Origin: Gnetum montanum | Lineage: Eukaryota > Streptophyta > Gnetopsida > Gnetales > Gnetaceae | Direction: 5' to 3' | NCBI GenBank assembly: GCA_015680685.1 | Contig: MNCI01023349.1 | Location: forward strand, 37,895-101,894 | Length of the DNA: 64,000 bases | In this document: positions 23,350 to 35,869 of the stretch, piece after piece | Numbering within the stretch: the first letter of the stretch is position 1 | Layout of the letters: each line of letters opens with the position of its first letter | Position numbers and translations under genes: made by a program | The notes under the pieces: model-generated | Told to the model about the DNA's origin: nothing | The model's input: the letters and a program-made list of their open reading frames with translations, nothing else | The model's database searches: none

Positions 23350-25500
23350 CAGTCCAATCTAAAACTTCTGGACACTCGAGGCTCATTGGGCATAGCTATA
23401 GAGGGGTCTCAAAGGATCTTGCAGTATCTTTTATGACATTTACAAGAATCCTCTAACATTTGCTTATGTTGAATACATCCAACACTAAGTAGTTGATCCA
23501 AAATTTCTGATGACTTAATTAGAAAGCAGTATATTTTAGCTGGTCCTTACACTCAAAGTTTGGCCTTGGTGGAGCTTGCCCTATGACCATTGACGGTGTA
23601 GGTTGTTTGGTTTCCATGTTGCTAGAGCTCAACATTTTGTTGGTAGTGGCTATGGCCTTAAGTGCCTTAGCTACCTATTTGTTGTTGTTGAGCTTAGCTT
23701 CATTAGCCATAGCCACCATAGCAGTTGTCATGGCTTTCCCATTTTCCTTATCTCTTTTGCATGTGCATTCTTATAACATATGTAAGTTGATTCCTTGCTT
23801 GACTCTACCACATCCTATATGCTCTTTCCTTGAGAAAAGGCTTGCTAAGAAATTGCAAGGCTAAATAATATAGCATATATTTAATGAAATCATTTATGGT
23901 GCCCTTAAAAATGGCTAGCAAGTGGGTTTCAACAATAGGTTCTAGCGCTTCTTGCTTAACATTCATGAGCTAGTCTAGAGTGGCTTTTGGCTTCAAGTTG
24001 TACCTGAAGTAGGTTATGAACTAACTTAGCAACTCCTCTTGAGTTGAAATGGAATCACGAGGAAGTGAACAATACCAATATAAGGATTTACCAATTAGAG
24101 ACATGGCGAAGACATGAATGACAACATGTGGTCACAATTGCAGTAACAAAGACTTGGAATGAAAGGTGACTAGGTGGGCATTTGGATCACCTTCTGTATT
24201 GTATTTCCTAAATTGGGGAAGCTGGATTCTAGGAGGCAGTGTGAGTGGAGGAATGACAAGGTTAATAGGATCATCTTGCTAGAAGTCCATTACATGGACT
24301 ATTTCAAAGCTGGTAGGTTTAAGCTGCTTGACCTCCTCAGTGAGGGTTTGGATGAGATTGAATGCTTGATATAGGCTCAAGGATGTTGCAGAGGGTTGTA
24401 TTAGTTGTACTATTGGTGGTGCTATCGAAGTAGCTACCATCTATGGGGCTATGGATGTACCTACTAGCCCCGCTGGGGGTGCTATTGGAGCAGCTCCCAT
24501 TGGTAGTGTCATTGGAGTAGCTACTAGCCCCATTGATGATGCTTTCAGAGCAGATCCCATTAGTGGTGCTACCACAACAACCCAGAGTGCTATAGTTGGT
24601 TGTGCCATATGTAACACTTAATATATTTGTGGTTGCATATACGATGACATCTGGGACAATTGAACGGTAGGGAAAGATGTTGTTGCCCATCACACAGTTG
24701 AGGCTAGAAATGTTGTTGGTGGTGGGATTGACATAGAAGGGATAATCTGAATCGGAGTTGTTTGTGGCTATAATATGGACATAGTATGCACATATGGCAA
24801 CATTGGCATCACAGACACTAGCTATGAAAATTGAGCAAATTTCAAGGGAGTAATAACAGAAAAATATGTAGAAGGCCCTACATTCTATTACATTGTCAGC
24901 ATTTGGTGGCTACCTATCACCAGCAAAGGTTTGGATTATGAAAGTTTCATAGCTATTTAAAATGAGGTAGAATACTATGGCTAGTGTGATTGGAACATAG
25001 AGGTAGGCAATGGGGCTAAGGCATAGAGTGGGCCACAATCGTTGGAATGGGATTCAAGCTTCTCCTACCCATCTTGGAGGGGCTCATCATAGTGGGATTC
25101 TATGTCTTGGTCTTTTGGCCAACTCTTCTAGATATGTTGGTCCAAGCTCCATTGGAAAGTTTCAGTGAGTGATATAACTATGTTAGGGATGGGAAGGAAC
25201 TCCCACCCATTTTGGTGGATAATTTTGAAACTATGATTTTCTTCCATTTCTTGGTCATCCAATGGAAGGCCCACCTACATCTTTGCACATAAAAAGTTGT
25301 ATCATTCTTCATCAAGTGCCATGTGTTCAAGCAATTAGTGTCACTATATAAGAGATTGCTATTGTGGTTGCATCAGGCTAGGCAATCACTCAACATCCAC
25401 CACATGTTGAATAGGGTGGGCCACCTTCAAGCTCAAGGAAACAATTGAGATGTTAACAAGGTTCATTTTCACTATGTTAGAAGAGACATGAGAAGGAGAG
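23350..25500 (-). pseudogene. Tat-2 gag remnant
   Basis: Read right to left. An N-terminal part has HSFKIIHQNGWEFLP, then a Met/Pro/Ala-rich region. The capsid-like part reads AFNLIQTLTEEVKQLK, then DDPINL, then HLVTFHSKSLLL. Tat-4 has AFQLIQTLTEEFRCLK and Tat-1 has AFQIIEDLTYELWKLK-like wording with stops. It is broken by in-frame stops. It provides the clearest gag alignment of the window. Confidence 0.75.
24409..24560 (-). repeat. Short coding repeat in Tat-2 gag
   Basis: Repeated GGTGCTAT...GTAGCTAC words give an Ala/Pro/Met/Thr-rich repeat, for example GAAPIAPPAG and VATSIAPPIV, in the region before the capsid part. It is imperfect, about 60 bases long per unit. Confidence 0.4.
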
Positions 25501-25917
25501 AAACTTGCAAGAAATGTTCAAATGCAATAAATTTTAAGCTGAAAGAGTTATGTACAAAAATTGTAAAGAAAATAGACCAAAAATGGCCAAGTTTGAAAAT
25601 GCTAAAGAAATGGTTATTTATGCTATTACACTTGTCATGCTCTAAGGGACTGTCATGCTAACAAGGTTGTCACACTCTACAGAACACTTAGAGCTTTATG
25701 TAGTGAATAGTTTTAGGCTTTCTCTCCTACGAGGTTCTAGGGGAACTATCAACTGGGATCAATCTGCACCAACCAGAACATAGAAAACTCCTACATTGGC
25801 TGATGATCCAACTACTATCATGGTAGGTCCATAGGGGTGTTATGTCTATGCTAGTCTACTACTAGTGATGGGGGTACATAAAGCATGTGAGACTAACTGT
25901 GGCACATAGAAGGAACA

Positions 25918-25941
25918 AGGAGTTCCTCCTACTAGTGCCAA
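25918..25941 (-). promoter_or_regulatory. Tat-2 primer-binding site
   Basis: In element sense TGGCACTAGTAGGAGGAACTCC lies five bases after the 5' LTR end. It is the same site as in Tat-4 with small changes and proves the reversed orientation. Confidence 0.7.
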
Positions 25942-25945
25942 CACT

Positions 25946-27150
25946 TATGACATCCAAAAATATTAGTCGCTAGAACATTGAGAGGTCATCGAGTGTACAA
26001 CCTAACCGTAAGTCCATGGAAGAGCTATGCTAGCAAACACAGAAATGCGATGATGTAAATGGTTTGGTCAATCAGACAAGTACTTACATGGTGTAATAAT
26101 AATCATTTTCAAAAGCTGAAAAATATTATTGCAAATGAACAAGCATGCATATTAGTAGTAGAAGATGTAGGAAATTATGCTCAAATTTGAAACAAAATGC
26201 TGAAGAAATGAACCATCCCAAGATTGGGGAATGTAGCTCTTGATTAAACAGTGTATAGAACTAGTACGTAGTATTAGAAGGGCATAGCAAGGTAGCATGG
26301 TAGTGTGGTCATAGTCTTTGGGACATTGCAGATGCGATGCTTGCAACTACAAGAGGGTTTGGGCCTACTGAGCTTATAGTTGCCACACTATGTAGGTGCT
26401 GGGTCATGATGCTTAAGTGTGGGAGTGATGAAGATGCTAACAACGCTCTAATGCTTGATGTACATGACCATCAACCCCTAAAATGCTAATTAATGGGGTA
26501 TTTATAGAGCTAGCATTGATGTGAGATGTGGACTAAATGCCACATGGCTTGGGTCCCATGCAATATGGGTGTGAGCAAGTCACACTAACATGCTATGCTC
26601 AAAGTGTCAAGCTCTAATTGTTAAGCTTAATAGTGTCATGCTTTGTAGGACAAGAACAGGAACTAAGAATCTACCAAACTATGACCACACCACTCAGACT
26701 GCATGTGCCAAATTTTAAGGGACTACCATGTATCTACAAACAATGCCAAAACAAATGCAACTTAGAGCTTATACTCCAGGACTACATCTTCCCCATCTTC
26801 CAAGTAGGGTCAAGTGTAGGGAAAATTTTAGGGATCAATAGGGGGTGCAAAAATAAAGAAAATTGCTAATCTTGGCCACTAGAGTGATGCTAGAGCTAAA
26901 ATGAATGTTGATTCTAAATTCTAATAGCTTTTTGAGGCATTTGGAGGTAGTTCCCAAGTGTTATGTTGTCTACACTGCATAGCATAGCATGAACACTTAG
27001 AAAAGTTTTGCAAATTTGGGCATGTTATTCTATCTATGCTATGAAATGTAGTAGAGTGTAGCAACACCATTTTGATGAATTTTTCCAAAATTTTAACACT
27101 TAGACAAATCTGCCATTGAACTGCAAGAGCTCGAAATTAGTGGTGTTTCA
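25946..27150 (-). mobile_element. 5' LTR of Tat-2, internally deleted
   Basis: 1205 bases against 1824 in the partner. The missing part is one block, with the junction near 27095 in AATTTTTCCAAAATTTTAACAC. The partner shows CCAAAATTT at one edge and GTTTTAACAC at the other, so a short-homology deletion is likely. The TATA box is at 26499-26506. Confidence 0.75.
26499..26506 (-). promoter_or_regulatory. TATA box in Tat-2 5' LTR
   Basis: TATAAATA in element sense (CTAGCTCTATAAATACC), conserved with the partner LTR and with Tat-4. Confidence 0.5.
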
Positions 27151-27774
27151 TTTATCATTAATGTCAAATGTTGTAGTGGTTGTATGCTTGGATATGCTTT
27201 GTATTCATTATTTTTCAAGTTTTCATGCCTACCTAGCCCCCATGATACATGTCCTTGTTTTAGTTAGAAGATGATGCCAAGGTTACTCACTCAGTGATAG
27301 CTGATATTTTTGTTTTATGAATACATACTTTGGGCTATGAAATGCATGGAATACATGCAGTACCTTAAATATGTTCATAATAAAATATTAAATTATATTC
27401 TATTTTGAATTATAATTTCTATTTACTTAGTATATGTATAATAATTTGACTCACATGTTTGCTCTTTTATAGTAGACTTATATGGATTATGAATTATGTA
27501 GTCACAATGAGAGGTTATCATATTTCTTTATGTAAGATGTTAAAATTTATAATGTAATTGATGTAAGATTTCCTTAGTGAATGATTATAATTTAAATCAT
27601 TATTACTTGTATTCATATTCATCTTAATATTAAAATATATAATTTGTTCTCATTATCTTGTCATTTAATCTCTTCATCCTATTGGTCATGTCTTAACCAT
27701 ACTTTGTTTCACTTAGATAGAATGAATCGATTTTATTACTCTACCATGACTAACCTTTGTTATGCATTTTACCT
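27151..27774 (+). mobile_element. LTR-like segment, continuation between Tat-2 and Tat-3
   Basis: It carries on from 18954 after removal of Tat-2. Non-coding and AT-rich, with AAGGTTACTCACTCAGTGATAGCTGA-like wording broadly reminiscent of chromovirus LTRs. It is cut at 27774 by Tat-3. The remainder presumably starts at 38581. Confidence 0.3.
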
Positions 27775-28665
27775 TAAAAAACCATAAAAAATTTGCATGT
27801 TATGGCCAATCTTCATCATGTAGCTTTTACCCCATGAAATTTGAGATAAAACTTTGTTGTAAATGTGAAGACTATAATCCATAAAAGGAAATTTCACATA
27901 TTCCATATTTTTGAGGCTTAAAATGCCTCATAACTAGTCAAAGACTCATTCCCTAAATAAGAAAGGTCACCTAGTATCTATATTTGGGCTTGGGAGGTCA
28001 CAACTACCTTTTGGAAAGCCAAAAATGGCAATTTGATGGGTTTTAGGAGGTGTATACACTTTTCTACGCTGGACACATCTATAGGGACTAAATCTCACCT
28101 ACCCCTGGCATGGAAGGATGGGAGCTTTCCCCTTAGTGTGGAAACATTTCTACCAACTAGGAAACTACATGCCCCTAGTGTGGAAGCCTCAAAAGCTAAA
28201 TTTTTTCATGCTATGCACTCCAACATTGATCAGTCACTTCAACAAGCATGGTAAAAGACTCAACATGGAAAATTCATCTCTAGCATACAAGGTGTACCTC
28301 CATTACTAATTATAGTGAATGGAATGGCCATGAAGGCTTAGCACTTACTATATATGGTAATCCCCAAAATTTGGGCAACCATCTCACCTATACGAGGTAA
28401 ACATTTACAGCAATTTGATAGCCAATTTGCAACAATTATGCAGTAAACTTTTAGCCATTTTGCAGCATCATTTATGATCCAAAACCTATAAAACCAAAAT
28501 GAAAACACCATTTAAAGGTTTCACATTTTTGAAACTTGAATATATTTATCATACATACATTTTCCAAGCAATATTTCCACACTCTAGTACACCTAAGAGC
28601 ACTTTCAAATCTTTGCATAAATGCTGCTCCTTGGATTTTTCTAGTGATCGATTTTTCTAAGTACA
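27775..28665 (+). mobile_element. 5' LTR of Tat-3
   Basis: It begins TAAAAAACCAT (TG decayed to TA) and ends CTAAGTACA. It aligns with 37471 onward. Short open frames at 28033-28309 are LTR sequence. A possible TATA element, CTATATATGG, is at about 28350 and repeats in the partner at about 38040. Confidence 0.75.
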
Positions 28666-28674
28666 AAAACTTTC

Positions 28675-28692
28675 TGGCATTAGAAAGAGGGC
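28675..28692 (+). promoter_or_regulatory. Tat-3 primer-binding site
   Basis: TGGCATTAGAAAGAGGGC lies nine bases after the LTR end. It is the family site with C-to-T and G-to-A changes. Confidence 0.65.
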
Positions 28693-29400
28693 CTCCAGAA
28701 AATTTCTATGACTAGATCTATCTTTCATATAGAAAATTTTGCATGTTGAAAGCCTTTTTCTAATCTTTTTTAGCCAAAACTTTGAAAAAAACAATATTGC
28801 CCCTTCCCCCTTATGACCAAAACTTTAGTGTGAAAGTTCAAGGTTATTGGATGTTGGCTTTTCATAGCAATTACTATGAATTTTTCATCCAAAATCCAAC
28901 ATTGAAACCTTTAACCCTTTGGTTTTTCTACTACCAATTTTTTTGAGTTTCTAAAGTGGGTGGTGCAATTTTTCCAAAAACCATCAAACTTCTAGAAGTT
29001 AGCTTTCCCATTTTTCCAAGCTAAGAAACTAGTAACCTACCAAAATCTGTCTTAGTGGAAAATCATAAACTTTCCAATTTGGTTTTTAGCATTTTTCCCC
29101 TCATTAATTTTTTATTAGAAAGATGTGAGATTCCTCCCATCTCATCCCCTTTATTTTCCCCCTACCATACCCAATGTAGACGTAATTAGAAGTCTAGCGT
29201 GGGTGAGACTTAACACCAACGTAGTTAGCTTTCTATTTTTGGTAAAATGGTAAACCCCCATTATCCCCCAGTTATTAATTATAGAAATTTCTTCATTTTT
29301 AGACATTTTTCCTTCTTTTGACCATTTTTAAATTCCACTTGTTGGAATTTACCTCTATTATTTCATTTTATAGCCTATTTTAAGCCATTTTTTGCACTAT
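28693..29400. other. Tat-3 leader, no gene
   Basis: Untranslated leader, rich in TTTTT and CCATTTTT words. No open frame of note. Confidence 0.4.
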
Positions 29401-29404
29401 AACC

Positions 29405-30250
29405 ATGTCTTTCTAGTAGTCCTCCAAGTTGCCTCTCACCTTCACTAGTGAAGGTCCTAGCCCACAAGCCAAGAGGGTCTATGGCCCCAAATACCCTGCT
29501 ATCATCAAAACTAAGAAATATTTGAGGGTTAGGAGGAAACATTCTAATTTTGCAATCATAAATAAAGACCAATATAACTACATTTGTGCTAAAACACAAG
29601 CTAGCATGTTGATTCCATGTTTGAAGCAAAATCCAAAAGGAAGTTCAAACTCATACACTATAATGATAAGGAGTACATCTATTCCCCCTATGACAAAATA
29701 TCTCTAACAAATATCTATGTAGGTATTCTAGCCCAATTGATTAAGATGGAAGAAGAAGATGACAAGCATAGCTCAGAGGAGCAACAGGAAGAGGAGCATG
29801 AATTTAGTATAGAATATAAGCCCCAAAAAATCCTTGGAATATTGTTCCAACAAGAAAACCCCAAGGCCACCAAGCCTTCTGCTCATGTTTTTATTTTCTC
29901 CATTGGCATGATGTCACTATCTTCCACTTCCTCTTACCCTACCATGACTAATCTCACATTGGTCATAGCCATGCATCAAACTCAATCGATGCCACAACCC
30001 ATGACCTATAACCAATCAATGTCATTTTCCATACAACCTCCATCTATGTAGTCATCGATGATAGTTTTCACCACTTCAAATCCACTCATTACTCATGTGG
30101 GATCCACCATGGGACCTCAAGCAACTCAGGGGTCATACACCCTATTTATCCCATTTGTGCATTAGGTACTAGCACAAACTTTCTTTCCTTGTTTGGTCCA
30201 CAAAATACAAGCATAATGGAAGCATTTCCTTCTATATTACAACCCATAGT
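29405..30250 (+). pseudogene. Tat-3 gag N-terminal remnant
   Basis: Two overlapping frames, 29429-29707 and 29617-30051, with a frameshift between. The second reads KFKLIHYNDKEYIYSPYDK and IYVGILAQLIKMEEEDD, then a Glu-rich stretch and a Gln/Met/Ser/Pro-rich tail. The first part matches the Tat-1 gag N-terminus. The capsid-like core is not found downstream. The 190-base repeat array follows instead. Confidence 0.6.
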
Positions 30251-30359
30251 GAGGCCACAAATGGCAAGAAAAATGGCCCCACACATAGCACGAAAAACAA
30301 GAAAAATGGCTAGAAATGAAAGTAAAAATATGTAAAATTACCTATCTTGGAGTAGCAAC

Positions 30360-33300
30360 AAAGGAAGCCTAAATGAAGACGGGTCTTGGAAGCCTTTCCA
30401 AGTTCCTTGCATCTTCATCTAACTTTTAAATCCTAGGATTTTTACTCTTTCCTCCATACTACTTGGGTGCCATAGGTACATGAACGCTAGGTATGGTTAA
30501 AATGTAGGAAGATTGAGTGTCCAACATTGTCTGAAGAGATGATCCAATACCTCCATGCTAAGGATGATTTGAATCTACTATAAAGATCTCTACTTGAGCT
30601 CTCCACCAATGTGCTATTTGTGTAGAATGGCAAGTTTCATTGAAACCTATGAAATTTGGCATTAAAAACTCAAACAAAACCTAAATTATTCCATCCAAAA
30701 TCCAGTTGCCCATTTAGTGCACCATAACTTCAAATGCATTGAAGTGCAAATGGAGGAAAGTCTCTTCCACACTGAGATCGATAGGAAATAGCTTAAATTT
30801 TCAAATATTAAAAATCTTGGAAAGTGGACCCCACTATACGTCCTCAGTCTTGGCCTAAAAACTACATCAATGTTGAAGTTTAGCCATTTTTGATACTTAG
30901 AACAATATTTCAACCTTAACTCCCATGCATCCATGCTAGTGATTCCATTCCTAGTGTGGACACATGCCTCTCACTGTCCAAAATCACTAAAACATAACCT
31001 TGTACCCATTTTTACTATCTAAAACCTACATTTTCCAACTTTGAGCTTCCAAAAGGAGGTTAGACATGAAAAAATAGACAACTTGGGTTTCCATGTTAGA
31101 GAAACACTACCCAACATTGAAAACGAGGGGTTAACATTCATTCCTACCCCCCCAACACCCATCTAACCCATGTTTGATCCCAAAGTAGATCCCATATGGC
31201 CTAGAACCCCTCCAAGCATCACTAATAACCCTAGAACCTCACCAAACCTAGTTGAAAGTGCTTCAAAGCTTAGGATTTGGTGTCTCCACATTGTAGGAGG
31301 CTTCATCCATGTCACGCATACTAGCCCTAGTGTTAATGGATGGGGAAAAGATTAAAATTAATCAAATTGACTACCTAATAGCCATTTCTCAAAGCCTGAT
31401 ACTCCCTCACAGCCTCCAATAGCCTAGATTAACCTTGAAACAAGTCGATTCTTATCCCATATCTTGTTCCACATTGGAGAATCCTCCCTCAATGCTACCT
31501 ATAATGGAGGAAATTTGGAAACCCATTCCATATGTAAGAAATCCAAAATTATGACCTAAAATAACAAAATAACCTACTCTGGTGAACCCTCGACCCTACT
31601 AGAACCCTATGGGGATTCAAAAGATCTTTAAGAATAATTAAAATAGAACAAAACTACCATCCCCCTCTCATCCACACTAGGACTATCATGTCTATCATGG
31701 AAGAATGTGGAGGGGGAGATTGCATGAGGCACCTAGGAGCCTCCAAAGTGACAAATCTTGACACCAAGTATTGATCATCAACACTGGAAACCCTAGAGGC
31801 TAACATGCATGGTTAATTAGGTGTTGAATTGGTCTAGATCTAACTTTCTTGGTTATTCTAAGATGGGGTAGACCACTTCCATGCTTTCCAATGTAGAAAC
31901 TAGGAGGATGGAGCTAAAAATATTATTCTGGAATCCTATATGTAAGAAAACAAATTAGATTATCTTGGACTAATACTAGAAGCTTCAAAACCTTTCTAAA
32001 AGCCAATAAAATGTCAACAATAAACATAAATAAATGACCTAATGTTATTCCATGCTATGGAGAACCTAATTGATGTTGAGCATCCCAATCATAGCATGGA
32101 TGAAAGAGGAAAGCAAAAACTATTAACGTTTGTATATAGCTTGACTCTTGGAAACAACCTAAACCTTTAGGAAGCAACTAGACTTCTGGAAGTCACATGA
32201 AATGATTAAAAATTCTCTCCTTTGGATTCTCCATACTAAGGAAGATCCCATCCATGCCAAGAATCCTAGCTTGAGCATGGAGGCAATGGGGAAAGCTAGA
32301 AAACCCTATCAAAGCCATCAAAGTGACTAGATTTCAACCATAGGCATCATTAGTCAAGACCGGCAACCTTGTGGAGACACATGCATGGATAAAATTGGTA
32401 CAAATCAATAAAAAGTAGGGCCCCCTAGTTCCTCCATGCTAGGAGATACCTCTTCTAATGTGGAAAAATGAGGTAAGTTCAAAAAACACTTAGGAATACT
32501 TAAAACTACCAACATTTGACCCAAAATGCTAGTTTTAAACCCTAGTTAATTTAGGCCATGATATGAATAGTTGATTGTGACTTGAATTTGCAAAGATCTA
32601 GGATTCTTTCTTCATTCATGCTAGAGAGGATCCACTCCATATTGGGTAGCATGAAAATAGAAAGGAAAGGCTAGCTTTCTACTTTTTGTGACAAGATGAC
32701 ACTCTCGAAAGCCAAAGATCTATGCCAAAAAAGCCTAGAAAATTGCGGCCTTGAGATTTTGCTTATTTGACTTCATTTTGATCTGCAAAACCAATTCTCC
32801 AAACTATTAAATTCTAGAGTAACTTCCCTAGCATGAAAATATGGGGTTAATACCCTAGGTACCCTTGAATGACCTTCAAACATGACCAAAAATAGCTAGA
32901 AATTTGCAGAATCATGATCTACAACCATGGGAGCTTTGAAACCTGGTCAAGATGCTCTCAAACCACTGTGAATCACTAAAAAATTTTCCTCACATTTATC
33001 CACACTAAGGATTTTGTGCTTATTGTGGAAGAAGTGGAAAAATTAATTTCAACATGTTTTGACACCCAAAACTAACTTAAACTACCTTAAAACGAAGCTA
33101 GAGGATGTAGAAGTTCTAGATCTAGACTCTAGTTATCGACTTGACATCTTTTGATTCTATTTTGATCAAGAATTTTGTTATTCACACTAAAACCACTCTC
33201 TTCCATGGTAGTCAACATGGAAATATTAGGGGAATGCTTCAAAACATGCTTTTTGGCCTTTACAAACCTCCAAAGTGCCAAATTTTGCTAAATCTGGCCT

Positions 33301-33480
33301 TATGCTACCTTGGGAAGGCCCTGAGACCTCAATTTTGGATCTTTGAATGCCCCAAAACCTACTTCCCTTGGTTTCCATCCTAAGGGTTCCTCCTTCCATG
33401 TTGGCCAACATGGGAACAATAGCGACCCAATGTGAAATCTTCAAAACTCATAATTTTCATGACCAAATAGCCCTAACTGA
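30360..33480. repeat. Array of about 190-bp tandem repeats in Tat-3
   Basis: Successive units start near 32597, 32787, 32977, 33166 and 33352. Each opens with a TTC/TCC-rich run, then CATGCTAGGG-like and ATGTTGG-like words, and closes with a TTTTGATCTNNAAA-like stretch. The same words recur at 30553, 30748, 30930, 31090, 31466, 31672, 32050, 32231 and 32433, giving about fifteen diverged units. It has no coding sequence. It lies between gag and RT, where Tat-1 and Tat-4 have protease and the antisense gene. Confidence 0.7.
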
Positions 33481-33504
33481 TGTCCAAACTTACCTAATAG
33501 CCAT

Positions 33505-33895
33505 TTAGCCCTAAACCATGGCCTACTAAGGCCTAAAAATAGCAAACCCTAACCATGTTTTACATATATTAGAAAAATTTCATGATATGTAGCCTTCTTT
33601 ACATTATGTTTTCCTTATTACATAATACTTAGACTTGTTTCTGGCTTGGTGCTACATTGTCAACCTTGATAACCTACTTATAGTCTTTATACATCCTTAT
33701 ACTTTCCTTATTTGCATTATTCTAGATTTATTTACCTTTTTAGTAGCCTTTGGTTAGTATCAAATAGTGGGGTTTGATCTTCCCTTACCACTATTTGACA
33801 CCATGTGACCATGGCCCACTAAGGCCTTAAACTAGCATCATAGTCTACTAAGACTCTTGACTAGCATCATGGCTTGCTAAGGCCTAAAATTGGAA
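33505..33895. repeat. About 30-bp repeats upstream of Tat-3 RT
   Basis: Units read CATGGCCTACTAAGGCCTAAAA at 33520 and three times at 33805-33890 (ACTAAGGCCTTAAACTAGCATC and variants). The same unit appears after integrase at 37255-37395 and in Tat-4 at 45975, 50985 and 54701. Confidence 0.65.
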
Positions 33896-34259
33896 ACATT
33901 TTGGCCTTTGTTGACCATTTGTAGCCTTATTTCTCATAATTTACCTTTTTTAACCTTGGTTTGACCTTTATTTAGCCCTTATTGCACTTTTTTTCTTGTT
34001 AATACCCTATTTATTGCCTTGGATGACATTGTTTGCATTAGATTAGCATGTATTTGTAGCATTTTAGCATTATTTATTTACTTTTACCATGGTTCCACTT
34101 AATGTTCTTATGGTTGACATGTAGGACCACATTATGAGTACCTAGGAGCAAATCAGTTTACCTTTGAGCCTAAGTAGGCCTCATAGTTATGTTGAATGAT
34201 ACATCAACCCCAATTACCTAGATCTTGAGCCTTAAAGTCTTGTTGACTGTATAGCCTTG
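33896..34259 (+). other. Spacer and start of the RT polyprotein in Tat-3
   Basis: T-rich non-coding sequence to about 34120. Then a degraded start of the pol frame, related to that at 39680 in Tat-1 (shared CTAGATCTTGAGCC). No clean start codon. Confidence 0.4.
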
Positions 34260-35860
34260 ATAAAGAAACCTCCAAAACGGCTTGAAAACCTATTTAAAAC
34301 ACTTGACTTAGAGGTGGATGACATAACCAAAGGCTCTCTAGTTGAGGTTCCTATCACAACACACAATGACAAGAAGAAAACTCTTAAACTAAGTTCCTCA
34401 TTGGAACCTTAACAAGGTCAAGAAATCACCAAGGTCCTATAGTATAATATTAAAGTCTTTGCTTGGTCATATGAAGATATGATAAGCCTAGACCCACATT
34501 TTATCTAGCACAACATCATAGTAGACTCTAGCATTAGACAAGTTAAGCAAAAGTTCCAAAAGATTAGACCTGATTTGGCCTTGATAATTCATGATGAGAT
34601 CACAAAGGTCTACCAAGCTAGTTTCATTAGGGTTGTTGACAACACAAAATGGATGCCTAACATAGTATTAGTCCCTAAGAAAAATGGGAGTATTCATATT
34701 TGCATCAATTTCCAAGACCTAAAAAAAGCAACTATTAAGGATGAATTCCCTTTGCCTAGTATTGATCAACTTATCAATACTATGACTTCACATGCCTTGT
34801 TGTCCTTTATGGATGGGTTCTCAGGGTAAAACTAGACTAGGATCAATCCATATCACCAACTTAGCATGACCTTCATAACTCCTTGGGGTACCTTTTGCTA
34901 TATCATGATGTCCTTTGGCCTTAAGAATGTAGGAGCAACTTATCAATGAGACATGACCTATATCTTTAGTAATTACATGCCAGGTTTACTCAATGAGTAT
35001 GTAGACAATATAGCCATTAAATCCAAAGTAGCCAGTGATCATGCTAATGATCTAGATCTTAAATGATGTCTCAAGTATGAACTTAGGCTTAATTCCAAGA
35101 AATGTATGTTTTGTGTGAAGACCAATAAAATGCTTGGCTTTGTAGTATTTGAAGCAGGGATATGTGTCAATCCTACTAAGGTTAAGGTGATATCCAAGTT
35201 AGTAGCACCTACCAACCTTAATGAGCTTTGAGGATTACAAGGTAGATTGTAATTTACTTGTAGTTTTATCTCTAGGCTCACAAATAAGTTACAGTTCATT
35301 CAACACTTGCTTAATAAAGGGGCTAACTATGAGTAGATGGTAGAATTCCAAGAGGTCTTTAAAAACCTTAAGCAAGAGTTGGCACAACTCTTGATAGTAT
35401 ATCCTCTACAAGAGGGAAAACCATTTTATATCTACCATGTCATCTCTAGCACATCCATTTCCTCTCTACTCTATCAAAAATAGGATGATGGAGTAGAGAT
35501 GCTTGTATACTACCTTAGCCATGCACTAGTTGCCCAAGAGACATGATACACTGAACTGGAGAAGTATTGTCTAGCACTAGTCTTCTCACTAAAGAAGTGG
35601 ACACACTACCTCTTCAGAAGCTAAGTCAATGTCATTTGCTAAGAGAATGTGCTTAGAGCCATAATGATCAACATTAATGAAAGTATCCATATAGTGTGAT
35701 GGAAAGCTATAATCATAGAGTTTGACCTTCATTACATCTCTCAATCCTTAATGAAAGGTTAGGCTATAGGCATACAACTCATAGTTTCACCTATTGATGA
35801 CCAAGTAACCAAAGATCTTGAGTTCCTTGATGAGCACATTAACACCATTAGATAAGTACC
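34260..35860 (+). pseudogene. Tat-3 reverse transcriptase and RNase H remnant
   Basis: RT motifs are in order: EITKVYQASFIRVVD, IVLVPKKNGSIHICI, FPLPSIDQLINTM, LLSFMDGFSG and TPWGTFCYIMMSFGLKN. The catalytic box reads YVDN instead of YVDD (34998-35009). RNase H follows with YYLSHALVAQE and LALVFSLKKWTHYL. Stops are common outside 34575-34829. RT would copy element RNA to DNA. The lost second Asp and the stops make it inactive. Confidence 0.85.
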
Positions 35861-35869
35861 CAAGGATTA

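Larger units (their letters stand above)
18955..27150 (-). mobile_element. Tat-2: reversed Tat element with gag-pro only
   Basis: LTRs at 18955-20778 and 25946-27150 share both ends (TGAAACACCACTAAT and ...CATA in element sense). Flanks are TTTAC (18950-18954) and TTTAT (27151-27155), four of five matching. In element sense (right to left) come the primer site, gag, linker, protease and gag-pro tail. Then sequence runs straight into the 3' end next to the left LTR, without RT, RNase H or integrase. The 3' end matches Tat-4 just before its 3' LTR (ATTCTTTGTC then AATCCTCC), so the two are one family. Confidence 0.8.

Noticed and set aside
24337-24693. Minus-strand frame rich in Ser, Asn and Thr repeats in Tat-2
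   Set aside because: The repeats come from a repetitive gag segment read in the wrong frame. The in-register gag frame overlaps it and aligns to other gag copies.
27177-27210. GGTTGTATGCTTGGATATGC resembles 18886-18921 left of Tat-2
   Set aside because: It looked like a long target duplication, but gypsy elements make about five bases and the match does not touch the LTR ends. Probably an internal repeat of the host segment.
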